Shown here: positions 30,286 to 40,213 of the stretch, piece after piece
How the letters are laid out: the number at the start of each line of letters is the position of its first letter
How positions within the stretch are numbered: the stretch's first letter is position 1
Source of the DNA: Rhododendron vialii
Taxonomy: Eukaryota > Streptophyta > Magnoliopsida > Ericales > Ericaceae
Assembly (NCBI RefSeq): GCF_030253575.1
Contig: NC_080557.1
Span: 45,708,501 to 45,772,500, forward strand
Length of the DNA: 64,000 nucleotides
Reading direction: 5' to 3'
Notes under the pieces: model-generated
The model's input: the letters and a program-made list of their open reading frames with translations, nothing else
Database searches by the model: none
Told to the model about the DNA's origin: nothing
Program-made: the position numbers and the translations under genes

Positions 30286-30809
30286 CCCTTCGTCTCTCCC
30301 TCTCTCTCCCTCTCCCTCTCCCTCTCTCTCTTCTCATTTAAGGTGTTCTGGAAACATCTTCCCACAAAGCTACTAATTTAATCGTTCACTCTCTCTCCCT
30401 GCGACTGTAAGTACAGTAGTGCTTATTATTTTCATCAATGGATGCTCCATCCTCGTTTATATAATCCTCGTTTAGTTTCTTTCGAAACGCATGCCTGAAA
30501 GTCTCGCGGGAGATCGGACCAAACGGATTGATATCTCGCGATTCGCGCCACTATTTCATTATCAATGCGTACGGATTTCGTTTATCTCACCGCTTTCGTT
30601 CAGATTCCAGTTGTTTAACTCTTAATTATCTGGTCCCTTTCATGTCTGTTCGCGATTCGAATGCGTTACAATTGACTCGTCCTTTGACCGATCTGATATT
30701 TACCGTACTACCCTTTTAGAACTGAGGTAAAAAGGTTTGGGTTTTGCTGAGAGTTCATAAATGAAATTAGGGTTTTTGGTGGTGGTGTCGGTGGTCTTGT
30801 TGTTTAGTA

Positions 30810-30937
30810 TCTGCTCTCCGCTATCAATCCTCGTTCTGTGCTTGCTCTCTCAATCGGGAATTTTAGTAGTTTGAGATATTTTGGAAGAGCTTTCATGCTC
30901 GCGCTCATACACGCATGTGCGCATTATGTGACTTAGG
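30810..30937 (+). repeat. Dispersed repeat copy 2, adjoining the MUR3 start codon
   Basis: Contains ATCAATCCTCG, AATTTTAGTAGTTTGAGATAT, TTTCATGCTC and CGCATTATGTGACTTAGGA in that order. The same series occurs at 35085-35215 with about 70-80% identity by eye and more weakly at 7968-8055. The probable 3' splice site of the MUR3 leader intron lies inside it. Confidence 0.65.
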
Positions 30938-32749
30938 ATGAGACGCCGCTCGCCGACAAGCTCTCCAGCTGAGAATATGGAGAAGGGGGCTGCTAAAAAT
31001 CATCGGTCTCGGATATGTATGTTGGCATCTTTATCGGCTTTTTTCTGGTTATTGTTGTTGTACTTCCATTTTGTTGTTCTAGGAGGTAATACAGTTGATG
31101 ATTCTTCACTAGTGGATCGCATTTCTGCTAGTTCTGAGTCGATCAATACCCACCCTAGCGATTCCCAATCAACGCCTATTAGTCGGCGTAACAATGCCCA
31201 ACCAGACCCTGGTAGTCCGCGTAGCAACGCCCAATCCACCCCTATGAGTCGGCCTAGCAATGCCCTTCCAATGCCTGCGAATCCACCACCAACCATTACC
31301 GAGCCGAAAGCAGAGAACTTCCCATTTCTGCGGGCATTAAGAACCATAGAGAACAAGAGTGATCCGTGCGGTGGGAGATACATATATGTCCATGACCTTC
31401 CTCCTAGGTTCAATGAAGATATGCTCAAGGAGTGTAAGAGTCTGAATATTTGGGCAAATATGTGTAAGTTCACTACGAATTGCGGGCTTGGGCCCCCGCT
31501 GGAAAACGTTGAAGGGGTATTCTCAGATAGCGGATGGTATGCAACAAATCAATTTGCAGTCGATTTGATTTTTACTAACCGAATGAAGCAGTATGAGTGC
31601 TTGACTCGTGATTCTTCTCTTGCTGCTGCTATTTTTGTACCCTTTTACGCGGGATTTGATATTGCACGGTATCTTTGGGGGTATAATACGTCTACGAGGG
31701 ATGCTGCTTCTCTTGCTTTGGTCGATTGGTTAATGAAGAAGCCGGAGTGGAGCATTATGGGAGGAAAAGATCATTTTCTTGTTGCTGGAAGGATTACTTG
31801 GGACTTTAGAAGGTTAAGCGATGAAGATTCGGATTGGGGTAACAAGCTTCTATTTTTACCAGCTGCAAAGAATATGTCCATGCTTGTGGTAGAATCAAGC
31901 CCCTGGAATGCGAATGATTTCGGCATTCCATACCCCACATACTTTCATCCGGCAAAGGATGCTGATGTGTTCATTTGGCAGGACAGAATGAGGAAACTGG
32001 AGCGGAAATGGCTCTTCTCTTTTGCCGGGGCCCCACGCCCTGGTAACCCTAAATCTATTCGGGGGCAAATCATCAATGAGTGCAAGAAATCCAATGTTTG
32101 CAAGCTGCTGGAATGCGATTTTGGGGAGAGCAAGTGTCATTCTCCAAGCAGTATAATGAAGATGTTTCAGAGCTCCCTTTTCTGCTTACAACCTCAAGGT
32201 GATTCGTACACAAGGAGATCTGCTTTTGATTCGATATTGGCGGGTTGCATACCTGTCTTCTTCCATCCTGGTTCAGCTTACACACAATACACTTGGCATC
32301 TTCCTAAAAATTATTCGAAGTATTCGGTGTTCATTCCAGAGGATGATATTCGGAAGAGGAATATTACAATCGAGCAAAGGCTGAGTCAAATTTCTCCCGA
32401 GGAGGTGAAGATAATGAGGGAGGAGGTCATAAGTCTCATCCCCAGCCTTATATACGCAGATCCCCGCTCTAAACTGGAGACCCTAAAAGATGCATTTGAT
32501 GTAGCTGTGCAGGCTGTTATTAACAAAGTTACTAAGATGAGGAGAGACATTATTGACGGTCGCACAGATGATGATTTTATTGAGGAGCTCAGTTGGAAAT
32601 ATGCTTTGTTAGAGGAAGGGCAGTACGTGGGTCTTCACGAATGGGATCCTTTTTTCTCGAAACCCAAAGGTGGCAATGTGGAGTCCAAGGATATATCTGC
32701 AGAAGCAGCGAAAAATTCTTGGAAGAGTGAGCAAAGAATACATTCATGA
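30938..32749 (+). CDS. MUR3: Xyloglucan galactosyltransferase, MUR3/KATAMARI1 type
   Basis: Golgi type II membrane glycosyltransferase of family GT47 that adds galactose to the third xylose of XXXG xyloglucan units in the primary wall. The uninterrupted 603-residue frame is about the usual length. It has a short basic cytosolic N-terminus (MRRRSPTS), a signal-anchor at about 26-48 ([23 protein letters not shown]) and a Ser/Pro/Asn-rich stem (50-125) with three degenerate repeats. The exostosin-type catalytic domain runs from about 142 ([14 protein letters not shown]) to about 525 and includes [45 protein letters not shown] and [18 protein letters not shown]. The C-terminus [11 protein letters not shown] matches MUR3 and not its paralogue XLT2. 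An in-frame TGA nine bases before the ATG fixes this start on unspliced RNA. The coding region has no intron. Confidence 0.96.
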   Translation: MRRRSPTSSPAENMEKGAAKNHRSRICMLASLSAFFWLLLLYFHFVVLGGNTVDDSSLVDRISASSESINTHPSDSQSTPISRRNNAQPDPGSPRSNAQSTPMSRPSNALPMPANPPPTITEPKAENFPFLRALRTIENKSDPCGGRYIYVHDLPPRFNEDMLKECKSLNIWANMCKFTTNCGLGPPLENVEGVFSDSGWYATNQFAVDLIFTNRMKQYECLTRDSSLAAAIFVPFYAGFDIARYLWGYNTSTRDAASLALVDWLMKKPEWSIMGGKDHFLVAGRITWDFRRLSDEDSDWGNKLLFLPAAKNMSMLVVESSPWNANDFGIPYPTYFHPAKDADVFIWQDRMRKLERKWLFSFAGAPRPGNPKSIRGQIINECKKSNVCKLLECDFGESKCHSPSSIMKMFQSSLFCLQPQGDSYTRRSAFDSILAGCIPVFFHPGSAYTQYTWHLPKNYSKYSVFIPEDDIRKRNITIEQRLSQISPEEVKIMREEVISLIPSLIYADPRSKLETLKDAFDVAVQAVINKVTKMRRDIIDGRTDDDFIEELSWKYALLEEGQYVGLHEWDPFFSKPKGGNVESKDISAEAAKNSWKSEQRIHS

Positions 32750-34447
32750 CTTGGCCTGCAAAGTTTTGTCGATTTCAAGTTCTAAAGCCTAGTGAATGTG
32801 GGCTGGAGCTTAAAATAGGATGCCATGCCCTGAGAGGTGGCATGCACAATCTTGTCCTAACCTGAAGCATAGGATACATACGAATGTATGCATTTTCTGC
32901 TTCTAGCATAATCAGGTGCTTGGTCCGCTTCATTTTGATTTGTCATTTGTAGTCATTCTTTGTATTGTGTCTGATATATAGATGCTGCCACATAGTTAAA
33001 CATAAATTTTGTCTATTGGATGCTGTTTTGCAAAGAAGTATTAATTGAAGTAGTAATGAGCTTTCGTATCTTTCAAGCATTTGTTTCCTTCTTGTGCAAA
33101 ACCTTGGATAATTACCATACTACTTGTGGGTGCAATTGTCATTGCAGATCCACCCAACCATCTTATTTTGTGGTGCTTGTTGTATGGAATCAGATGTAGC
33201 TCTCTCTCTCTCTCTTCTGTATGCGTGGATTTTGGAAACCAAGGGCTCAAGGCCATATTTTGTGCCCTGTTACAGAGTTATTCAGATAATTTTGAGCCAA
33301 CTGCTGGCAGTTTGTAATATTGATTTGTGTAGAGTTCATATAAACATTTGTCATAGATTAGGTAATTGAAGAAGAAAAAGGACACAGAGTAACTCTGAAA
33401 GTTAGAAGAGCTCTGAGAAACGTTTGCATATCGTCACAATCAAACTAAAGCATATACAGAGTAGCATGTTTTGATCAGCAACTGAAATACTTAGCTCTGG
33501 ATAGTGAACTTTTTTTAGTTCAAGTCTCTCTTCTGGTGTCTAATCTGGGGGTATTTAGTATAGTCAAATATGATAATATGTTGGTCCCCATTAAGATCAT
33601 GGCTGGACATTTTACAGAAATTACACTTCTCATATTGTTAAATTGTGACCTATACCATTTGAGAAGTGATGAAATGTATGCCGGACCAAAGTAAAATAGG
33701 TATGCATTTCCCCAACTACAGAACCTTTACTCTAGGAAGCGTTGGAACCACGTGGATTGTCTACCTGCATCGATTTCGTTCTTAGTTTTAAGAAGTTTGT
33801 ACTGCGGTACACAAGCAGGAGTTTATAAGGGCAGTTGCCGGTCCGTGGTTTGTTATGCGATGGCTCCATTTTGAGGTCTTTAGTAAGCTGCCGAATGAGT
33901 TTGTGGGAAGATCCTCATTAGGTTCAGTTGAGTTCACTTTTCTGAATCTCCCATCAGACAATTGGGAAAGAGAAGCGTTGTTCTGCCTTGCACTTTTTCC
34001 TCAGCAGGATCTTGAAAGAATCCTATCATTGGATACTTGTTATGGAACATCCCTGCCCTTTTTGTGCAACTAGCTCATGACTGAGTAGGCAATTCTGGAA
34101 CCACCTGTGCTGCCTTTGTTGCTAGGGCATATGAGACTTTCCTGGAAGGTCATGGTTCAAACGTCAAGAGTTAGACTAACGGTTAATATCCGTTTATCTT
34201 CCCCTCTGAGGTTGCTCCCAGAATTTAAGCCTGGTAATCACCTGTTATTTGCGACCCGGATGACTCCGAGTGAAACCGGGCAATTAACTTGGGGCAATGC
34301 CCTACAATTTTCAGCTAGTTGGATTGTGAGAGAGCTTCTTGAGGTGCTTGTTTAACTGTAATTATAGTATAAATCGAAGTACACTCATAATCACAAAAGA
34401 AAAGTCGAGGCACAAATAACCAACACAATCAACTGAGGCCACGAATA
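32750..34447. other. Intergenic after MUR3
   Basis: MUR3 3' UTR probably runs to about 33000. No further gene is supported. Bases 34080-34370 contain GGTCATGGTTCAAACGTC, which resembles a Pol III B-box, but no matching A-box or A-tail was found. Short frames at 33855-34073 and 34107-34355 have no recognisable features. Confidence 0.5.
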
Positions 34448-34862
34448 GGGCTGACAAACGAGCCGGACAGTAAATTGTTCAAGCTTGATTTGAGAATTTA
34501 AAGAATTCCAAAATTATATTCAGACTTGACTCTATCAGGCTAATCAATTTGAAACTGTTCAAGCTTGATTTGAGAATTTAAAGAATTCCAAAATTATATT
34601 CAGACTTGACTCTATCAGGCTAATCAATTTGAAACGAGCTTTAATCGAGCCGGAGCCGGTTACGAGTTAATCGAGTAGTTTGATTTTTTTTCAAAAATTG
34701 AAAAGGCCAAATAGTATATATTGTTCAAGCTTAGTTTGAAAATTTAACAAGCTTCAAAAAACCGTTTGAGCTTAGTTTATTTACGCAACACACTGATAGT
34801 GAACGAGTTTTCATCAAACGAACACAAGCTCAAAGTCAATCTGAGTGGTTCGTTTATCAACT
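34448..34862. mobile_element. GAGCTCGAGC-rich element, copy 2, with internal 80-bp duplication
   Basis: Begins AGGGCTGACAAACGAGCC and ends near GGTTCGTTTATCAAC, the family's terminal motif with changes. Inside, 34476-34555 is repeated directly as 34556-34635 with essentially no differences (TGTTCAAGCTTGATTTGAG). The middle contains TCGAGCCGGAGCCGG. Confidence 0.6.
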
Positions 34863-35084
34863 TTAGTTTGGCCAAGTTTATCCTGGCCTCTATCGACCGG
34901 GTAAGAAATGAAAATGTGTTTCAGTGAAGCACAAGGTGCACGTGCCAAGCGGAGCTCTGTACTTGAAACTGAAGAGCGTCTGAATAAATGCACTTTAATG
35001 AACCATCAAACCATAGAAGAAGACTCTTTAGATGAAACTGAAGACAGACACTTGGTCACAAAATCTCTCTTTCAAAATGTTATG

Positions 35085-35215
35085 CGCTCTCAATCCTCGC
35101 ACTACGCTCGTAATTTTAATTATCGCTCTCGTAAATTTTAGTAGTTTGAAATATATTTCCAAAAAGCTTTTACGCTCCTGCACGCGCATATAAATTATGT
35201 GATTTAGGACAAACA
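35085..35215 (+). repeat. Dispersed repeat copy 3
   Basis: Similar to the 128 bases before the MUR3 ATG. Shared words are TCAATCCTCG, AATTTTAGTAGTTTGA, TTTTACGCTC and ATTATGTGATTTAGGA. It precedes GAGCTCGAGC element copy 3. No coding potential. Confidence 0.65.
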
Positions 35216-35245
35216 GACACCCATGTGGGAAACAAAGATTCATGG

Positions 35246-35511
35246 CCAGGCCGTAAACGAGCTGAGCTTTGTCGAGCTTGAGCTCAGGTTGTTTACTAAA
35301 CGAGCAAAAAACTTGAGCTCGAGCCTAATGAGCCGAGCCCTTAACAAGCCGAACTTAGTCATTTACTAAACGAGCCGAGCCTCCCTTTACGAGCCGAGCT
35401 TTTGTCGAATCCGCTCGGCTCGTTTACTAAACGAGCCAAAAACTCGAGCTCAAGCTCGGCTCGGACGTTAACGAGCCGAGCTCACAAGTTGCTTGGTTCA
35501 TTTACCACCCT
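35246..35511. mobile_element. GAGCTCGAGC-rich element, copy 3
   Basis: Begins AGGCCGTAAACGAGC and ends GTTCATTTACCACCCT, an imperfect inverted pair. The inside alternates GAGCTCGAGC, TTTACTAAACGAGCC and GAGCCGAGC words. It lies within the SDD1 upstream region. Confidence 0.65.
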
Positions 35512-35652
35512 ATTTGGGCTAAATGAACCCTATTTGGGCTTGCACACAACGGCTACATAGGTTTCTTATACCCCAACTAGAGAAATCATTTAAACCCAAC
35601 CAAAACATCCCCGTGAAAAGCCCAAGACCGCCTGCACTTCAGCTCCTCCAAG

Positions 35653-35654
<2 letters not shown>

Positions 35655-35683
<29 letters not shown>
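35655..35683. repeat. (TC)n microsatellite in the SDD1 leader
   Basis: About fourteen TC units, roughly 160 bases before the SDD1 start, in the likely 5' UTR or core promoter. CT-rich leaders also precede NDUFA9, MUR3, PSB28 and MIK1 in this window. Confidence 0.85.
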
Positions 35684-35843
35684 AAACAAAGAATCCTCGT
35701 GATGAAGAGCTCTTAAATTTCACGAGTTTCATCTTTTCTGCTGAACCCATATTTTGAATTCTCTCCAACACCTTCAAATACCCCCCCCAATCCATACCCA
35801 AAAGCATGCCTCAAAAACCAACCACAATTTTACTACTAGTACC

Positions 35844-38186
35844 ATGGAAACCAAAACCCAACTCTTTTTGGCCACCTTTCTCCTCTCCTTCGTTTCCCTG
35901 CATGCTCAAAACCTCCAAACCTACATAATCCAACTCCACCCACAAGCAATGCCAAACTCTTTCTACTCCTCCAAGCTTCAATGGCACCTCTCTCTCCTCG
36001 AACGATTTGTTTCGTCCCAAGAAGAAAACCCTTCTTCTTCTAGACTTCTGTATTCCTACCACTCCTCCATGGAAGGGTTCGCGGCTCGTCTATCTGAACT
36101 GGAGCTCGAGTCATTGCGTAATTTTCGCGATGTCATAGCTATTAGACCAGACCGTCGACTTGATACCCACACGACTTACTCTTACAAGTTCTTGGGACTA
36201 AACCCAACCAGTCCAGGTGCCTGGGTCAAGTCCGGGTTTGGTCGTGGGTCAATAATTGGAGTACTTGACACCGGAATATGGCCTGAAAGCCCGAGCTTCG
36301 ACGACAGTTTGATGCCTCCGGCTCCCAGGAAATGGAGAGGGATTTGCCAAGAAGGCCAAAACTTCACTACCTCAAATTGCAACAACAAAATCATAGGCGC
36401 AAGGTTCTTCAGCAAAGGCCACAGTGTGGCTTCATCCTCACCATCACCCAACACCGTCATTGAATATGCGTCGGCTCGCGATTCACATGGACATGGGACC
36501 CACACTTCATCCACAGCCGGTGGGGCTCGAGTTCCAATGGCGAGCGTGCTCGGGAATGGAGCCGGTGTGGCCCGCGGGATTGCCCCCGGGGCCCACATAG
36601 CCGTGTACAAAGTCTGCTGGTTCAGTGGCTGTTACAGCTCTGATATACTGGCTGCGATGGACGCAGCCATCAGAGACGGGGTCGACATTCTCTCTCTCTC
36701 TCTAGGTGGCTTCCCATTACCGTTATACGAAGACAGCATTGCCATTGGGAGTTTTCGAGCAATGGAGCACGGAATATCCGTTATTTGCGCGGCAGGAAAC
36801 AACGGTCCTATTCAAAACTCGGTCGCCAACGAGGCTCCATGGATTTCCACCATAGGCGCTAGCACACTGGATAGGAGATTTCCCGCCATAGTCCGAATGG
36901 GAAACGGGAAAATGCTGTACGGAGAATCCATGTACCCGGTAAAGAGAATTCCAAGTTATGAGAAAGAACTCGACCTTATCTACGTAACTGGTGGGGAGAG
37001 AGGAAGTGAGTTTTGCCTTAGCGGGTCTCTTCCAAAGGCGAAAGTTCGCGGGAAAATGGTGGTTTGTGATAGAGGAGTAAATGGGAGGGCTGAGAAAGGC
37101 CAGGTCGTGAAAGAAGCTGGTGGTGCTGCGATGGTTTTGGCCAACACGGCTATAAATCTGGAGGAAGACTCGGTCGATGTGCATGTCCTTCCAGCAACTT
37201 TGATTGGATTCGACGAATCAGTAGAGCTAAAGAGTTATATGAACTCTACTAGGAAGCCCAGAGCCAGAATTCTATTTGGAGGAACACAGGTTGGGAAATC
37301 TAGAGCACCAGCAGTAGCTCAGTTTTCATCAAGGGGACCAAGTTTTTCCAACCCTTCTATTCTCAAACCGGATGTGATTGCTCCCGGAGTCAATATCATC
37401 GCTGCGTGGCCTCAAAACCTGGGCCCCACGGGCCTTCCGGGAGATTCTAGAAGGGTGAACTTCACCGTCATGTCGGGGACTTCCATGGCGTGTCCCCATG
37501 TCAGTGGAATTGCTGCTTTAGTCCACTCTGCTCATCCCAAATGGTCGGCGGCAGCTGTTAAATCCGCAATCATGACAACAGCAGATGTTAATGATCATTT
37601 TGGAAAGCCGATTATGGATGGAGACAAACCCGCTGGAGTTTTTGCAACCGGAGCTGGACAAGTGAACCCAGAAAAAGCCGTGAATCCGGGATTGATATAT
37701 GATATCCAGCCGGATGAGTATGTTACTCATCTCTGCACTTTAGGATACACAAGTCCAGAAATCTTCACTACTACTCATCGGAACGTGAGTTGCCATGGAA
37801 TTTTACAGAAGAACAGAGGGTTTAGCCTCAACTACCCTTCTGTGTCTGTCATTTTCAAGCGTGGGGTGGTGAGGAAGATGATTAAGAGGCGGTTGACTAA
37901 CGTGGGGAGTCCTAATTCCATCTACTCTGTGGAAGTGGTGGCGCCTGAGGGAGTCGAGGTGAGAGTTAAACCACGACGACTGGTATTCAGACATGTCAAC
38001 CAGAGCTTGAGCTACATCGCTTTGTTTATACCGAGGAACAGAACGCGATCTGACACTACGAACTTTGCTCAAGGGCATTTGACATGGGTGGAATCCAACA
38101 ATGGTCTAAACAGGGTTAGAAGCCCTGTCTCTGTGACATGGGAATCTAAGAGAGGCTATGGCAGTGGCGGTAGCAAAAACAAGTAG
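35844..38186 (+). CDS. SDD1: Subtilisin-like serine protease SBT1.2, SDD1 type
   Basis: Secreted S8 protease. The Arabidopsis orthologue is an apoplastic subtilase that limits stomatal density. Single exon, 780 residues from the Met at 35844. The frame is open 90 bases further upstream, but only this Met leads straight into a signal peptide (METKTQLFLATFLLSFVSLHAQ). An I9 inhibitor prodomain follows (TYIIQLHP to about residue 110). The catalytic triad is Asp142 (VLDTGIWPE), His217 (DSHGHGTHTS) and Ser547 (MSGTSMACP), with oxyanion Asn319 (CAAGNNGP). A protease-associated insert lies at about 360-490 and a fibronectin-like C-terminal domain (RRLTNVGSPNSIYSVEV) completes it. Similarity to SDD1 continues along the whole protein. 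It is convergent with PSB28. No damage is seen. Confidence 0.95.
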   Translation: METKTQLFLATFLLSFVSLHAQNLQTYIIQLHPQAMPNSFYSSKLQWHLSLLERFVSSQEENPSSSRLLYSYHSSMEGFAARLSELELESLRNFRDVIAIRPDRRLDTHTTYSYKFLGLNPTSPGAWVKSGFGRGSIIGVLDTGIWPESPSFDDSLMPPAPRKWRGICQEGQNFTTSNCNNKIIGARFFSKGHSVASSSPSPNTVIEYASARDSHGHGTHTSSTAGGARVPMASVLGNGAGVARGIAPGAHIAVYKVCWFSGCYSSDILAAMDAAIRDGVDILSLSLGGFPLPLYEDSIAIGSFRAMEHGISVICAAGNNGPIQNSVANEAPWISTIGASTLDRRFPAIVRMGNGKMLYGESMYPVKRIPSYEKELDLIYVTGGERGSEFCLSGSLPKAKVRGKMVVCDRGVNGRAEKGQVVKEAGGAAMVLANTAINLEEDSVDVHVLPATLIGFDESVELKSYMNSTRKPRARILFGGTQVGKSRAPAVAQFSSRGPSFSNPSILKPDVIAPGVNIIAAWPQNLGPTGLPGDSRRVNFTVMSGTSMACPHVSGIAALVHSAHPKWSAAAVKSAIMTTADVNDHFGKPIMDGDKPAGVFATGAGQVNPEKAVNPGLIYDIQPDEYVTHLCTLGYTSPEIFTTTHRNVSCHGILQKNRGFSLNYPSVSVIFKRGVVRKMIKRRLTNVGSPNSIYSVEVVAPEGVEVRVKPRRLVFRHVNQSLSYIALFIPRNRTRSDTTNFAQGHLTWVESNNGLNRVRSPVSVTWESKRGYGSGGSKNK

Positions 38187-38791
38187 TCATTTCCACTTAT
38201 TCTGGCTTTTCATTTTCAGGAAGGTTTAATTAATGAAGATCTGAGGATCTTGTGTTTTAGTTTTAGAACTGGACTTCATGTCTTCATCATTTGATGAAGA
38301 CAGGAGGATTCAACTTAACATTCTATCAGACATGGTTTTTTTTTCCCCCTAGTGCAAGAGGATTATCTGTTTTTCTTTCTCAACAATCCTGTTATCACTC
38401 TTTCCTCAAATTAATACAGTATTACAGACACAACCCTATAAAACCTAACAACCGTAACAGCACAAGAATACAGAACAGCTTGCAGATAGAATCGCCATGT
38501 GCAGTTCTATTCGGTACGAAATATCTTGCTGATAGAATCCCCATGTACAGTTTCTGCTACGAACATATATGCATATATAGATACATAGATATACTGAGAA
38601 ATCAAAGAGCTAACAATGAACAAGATTGATTGAAACAGGACCCCCATAAGAGGGAGGATTTGGTACACATCAGCTCTACAAGGATATCAGCTATGTTGTT
38701 CAAAATTTTCGTTTTTACCCAATACAATCAAAGTAAAACTACTGTAGTGGAAAATGAAAGTGGAGGAGTGGAAGGGAAGGATATACATTCC
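38187..38791. other. Convergent 3' UTR region of SDD1 and PSB28
   Basis: 605 bases between two stop codons that face each other, probably shared by both 3' UTRs. The short frames here are not convincing. Confidence 0.6.
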
Positions 38792-40213
38792 TCATTTCTT
38801 GACGAACTGCAACCCGTTCACATTAGCATATCTCTCCATGAACCTCATGAATCGATCCCACTCCCTTGGAGTCCTCATCACATACTTTGCTTCAATTCGA
38901 GAAGGCTTTCCATTGACAAACTTGGCACTTACATCAACTGACTGAAGAACCCCTTCCTCATCGATCATGTAGAAGCCAGTGATATCACCTACTTCACCCG
39001 ATGAGTCAAAGACTGAGGGTTGCTCAAAGCTGAATATAGCCATTCCGTTAGTTCCATCCTTTGATTTGGTTAGCTTCACATCTGGGATTGTTTGTTCATC
39101 GGTTCCTTGAATGAACTGAATTGTTGGTTTGACCATCATTGTTATACCGAGTCTTCGAACTTGAGAACTTCTTCGTTGGGTGCAATATGTATTTTGCAGG
39201 CGGAGAGGTTGACCACTGAACGAGGACTGTGTACTTCGATGAACAGCCCCAAGGCCCCCAACTGCCATGCCTATGCAACAAGAGAAAACATAATTATACT
39301 TGGAGCTGTATTTATCATCACTAAGTACACAGCCAATATGACCTACTTAACAGTCTGTATGAATATCAAGTACTTTATAATATTGACATAGAGCCAAGGT
39401 CTTAGCTACACTCATTTGAGTGAGTTCCATGAACCCACTGGATTTTGCCTTTGTTTGAGGATACATTTGGCGTTATCTGAAAATTTTGGGAAGTTCCTAC
39501 AAGATGACACCAGTGAAAGTTCAGGGTAAAAACCAAACTAAGGGGTCAATCTAAGAAAATTGAAACTTAAGTAGGGTATACGGTATACCAGACTTTAATG
39601 TTGTTTGCAAGAATCAAATGAATCTTATTCCTGTATACCTCTCATAAAAGGAAATTCTAATCTACAACGGGTACCACAAAAACATTCCAACAATTGCAAG
39701 CTCAAATTACTCCTGTATACCAGTTTTTTTTTTCTTGTCAATAAAATTAGTGTTTTTTTAAACTCAATTACCCACATTTGTGTTCATCTTTAATGGGTTT
39801 TCAGAGTTCTCCACAGGTACAAGTCCCAAAGCTTCAGCTAACCAAAATTGTCAATTTCAAAAAACATAACATGCTTCAACAAGACACATAGCTGTACCAT
39901 TGTGAATGCTATTAAAAACCTAGTTTTTACCACTAATTTTCATTATATCACCAAATGTACCCCAACTCCCAGATGATTAATGAACCTCTCAAGCAAGAAC
40001 AAAGACCCATTTCAATATCCTTACGTTTCTGCTCATTTATACTCCAATTATTACACAACACCCAAAAGTTTTCCGAAATTACCAACCAGTTCTGTTCATC
40101 TACATTGAAAAGTTGAACAACTTAGAAAATGAAAGAGTACCTGAAAGAAAGGGAGTCTGGCGAGGACAGTGAGAAACTGGGGAAGAAAATGCGAGAGAAT
40201 GCAGTGCAGCCAT
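38792..40213 (-). CDS. PSB28: Photosystem II reaction centre Psb28 protein, chloroplast
   Basis: Nuclear-encoded soluble factor that binds assembling photosystem II (the CP47-containing RC47 intermediate) on the stromal side. Two exons, 40213-40141 and 39270-38792, join at TTTCAG|GTACTC and CATAG|GCATGG in phase 1 to give 183 residues. Residues 1-65 are a Ser/Arg-rich transit peptide (MAALHSLAFSSP). The Psb28 domain runs from about 71 to the end: KPTIQFIQGTDE, then ITGFYMIDEEG and RTPREWDRFMRFMERYA, all typical. Using the internal Met at 39268 alone would lose 25 residues of the transit peptide. The leader on the minus strand is CT-rich (GA-rich on plus at 40222-40270). Confidence 0.96.

Noticed and set aside
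33855-34355. Short plus frames after MUR3
   Set aside because: No start context, domain or neighbouring exon; probably chance frames.
34080-34370. Possible third SINE with a B-box-like GGTTCAAACGTC
   Set aside because: There is no A-box at the proper distance and no A-tail.
35754-35843. Upstream start adding 30 residues to SDD1
   Set aside because: The extension lacks signal-peptide character and would bury the real signal peptide.
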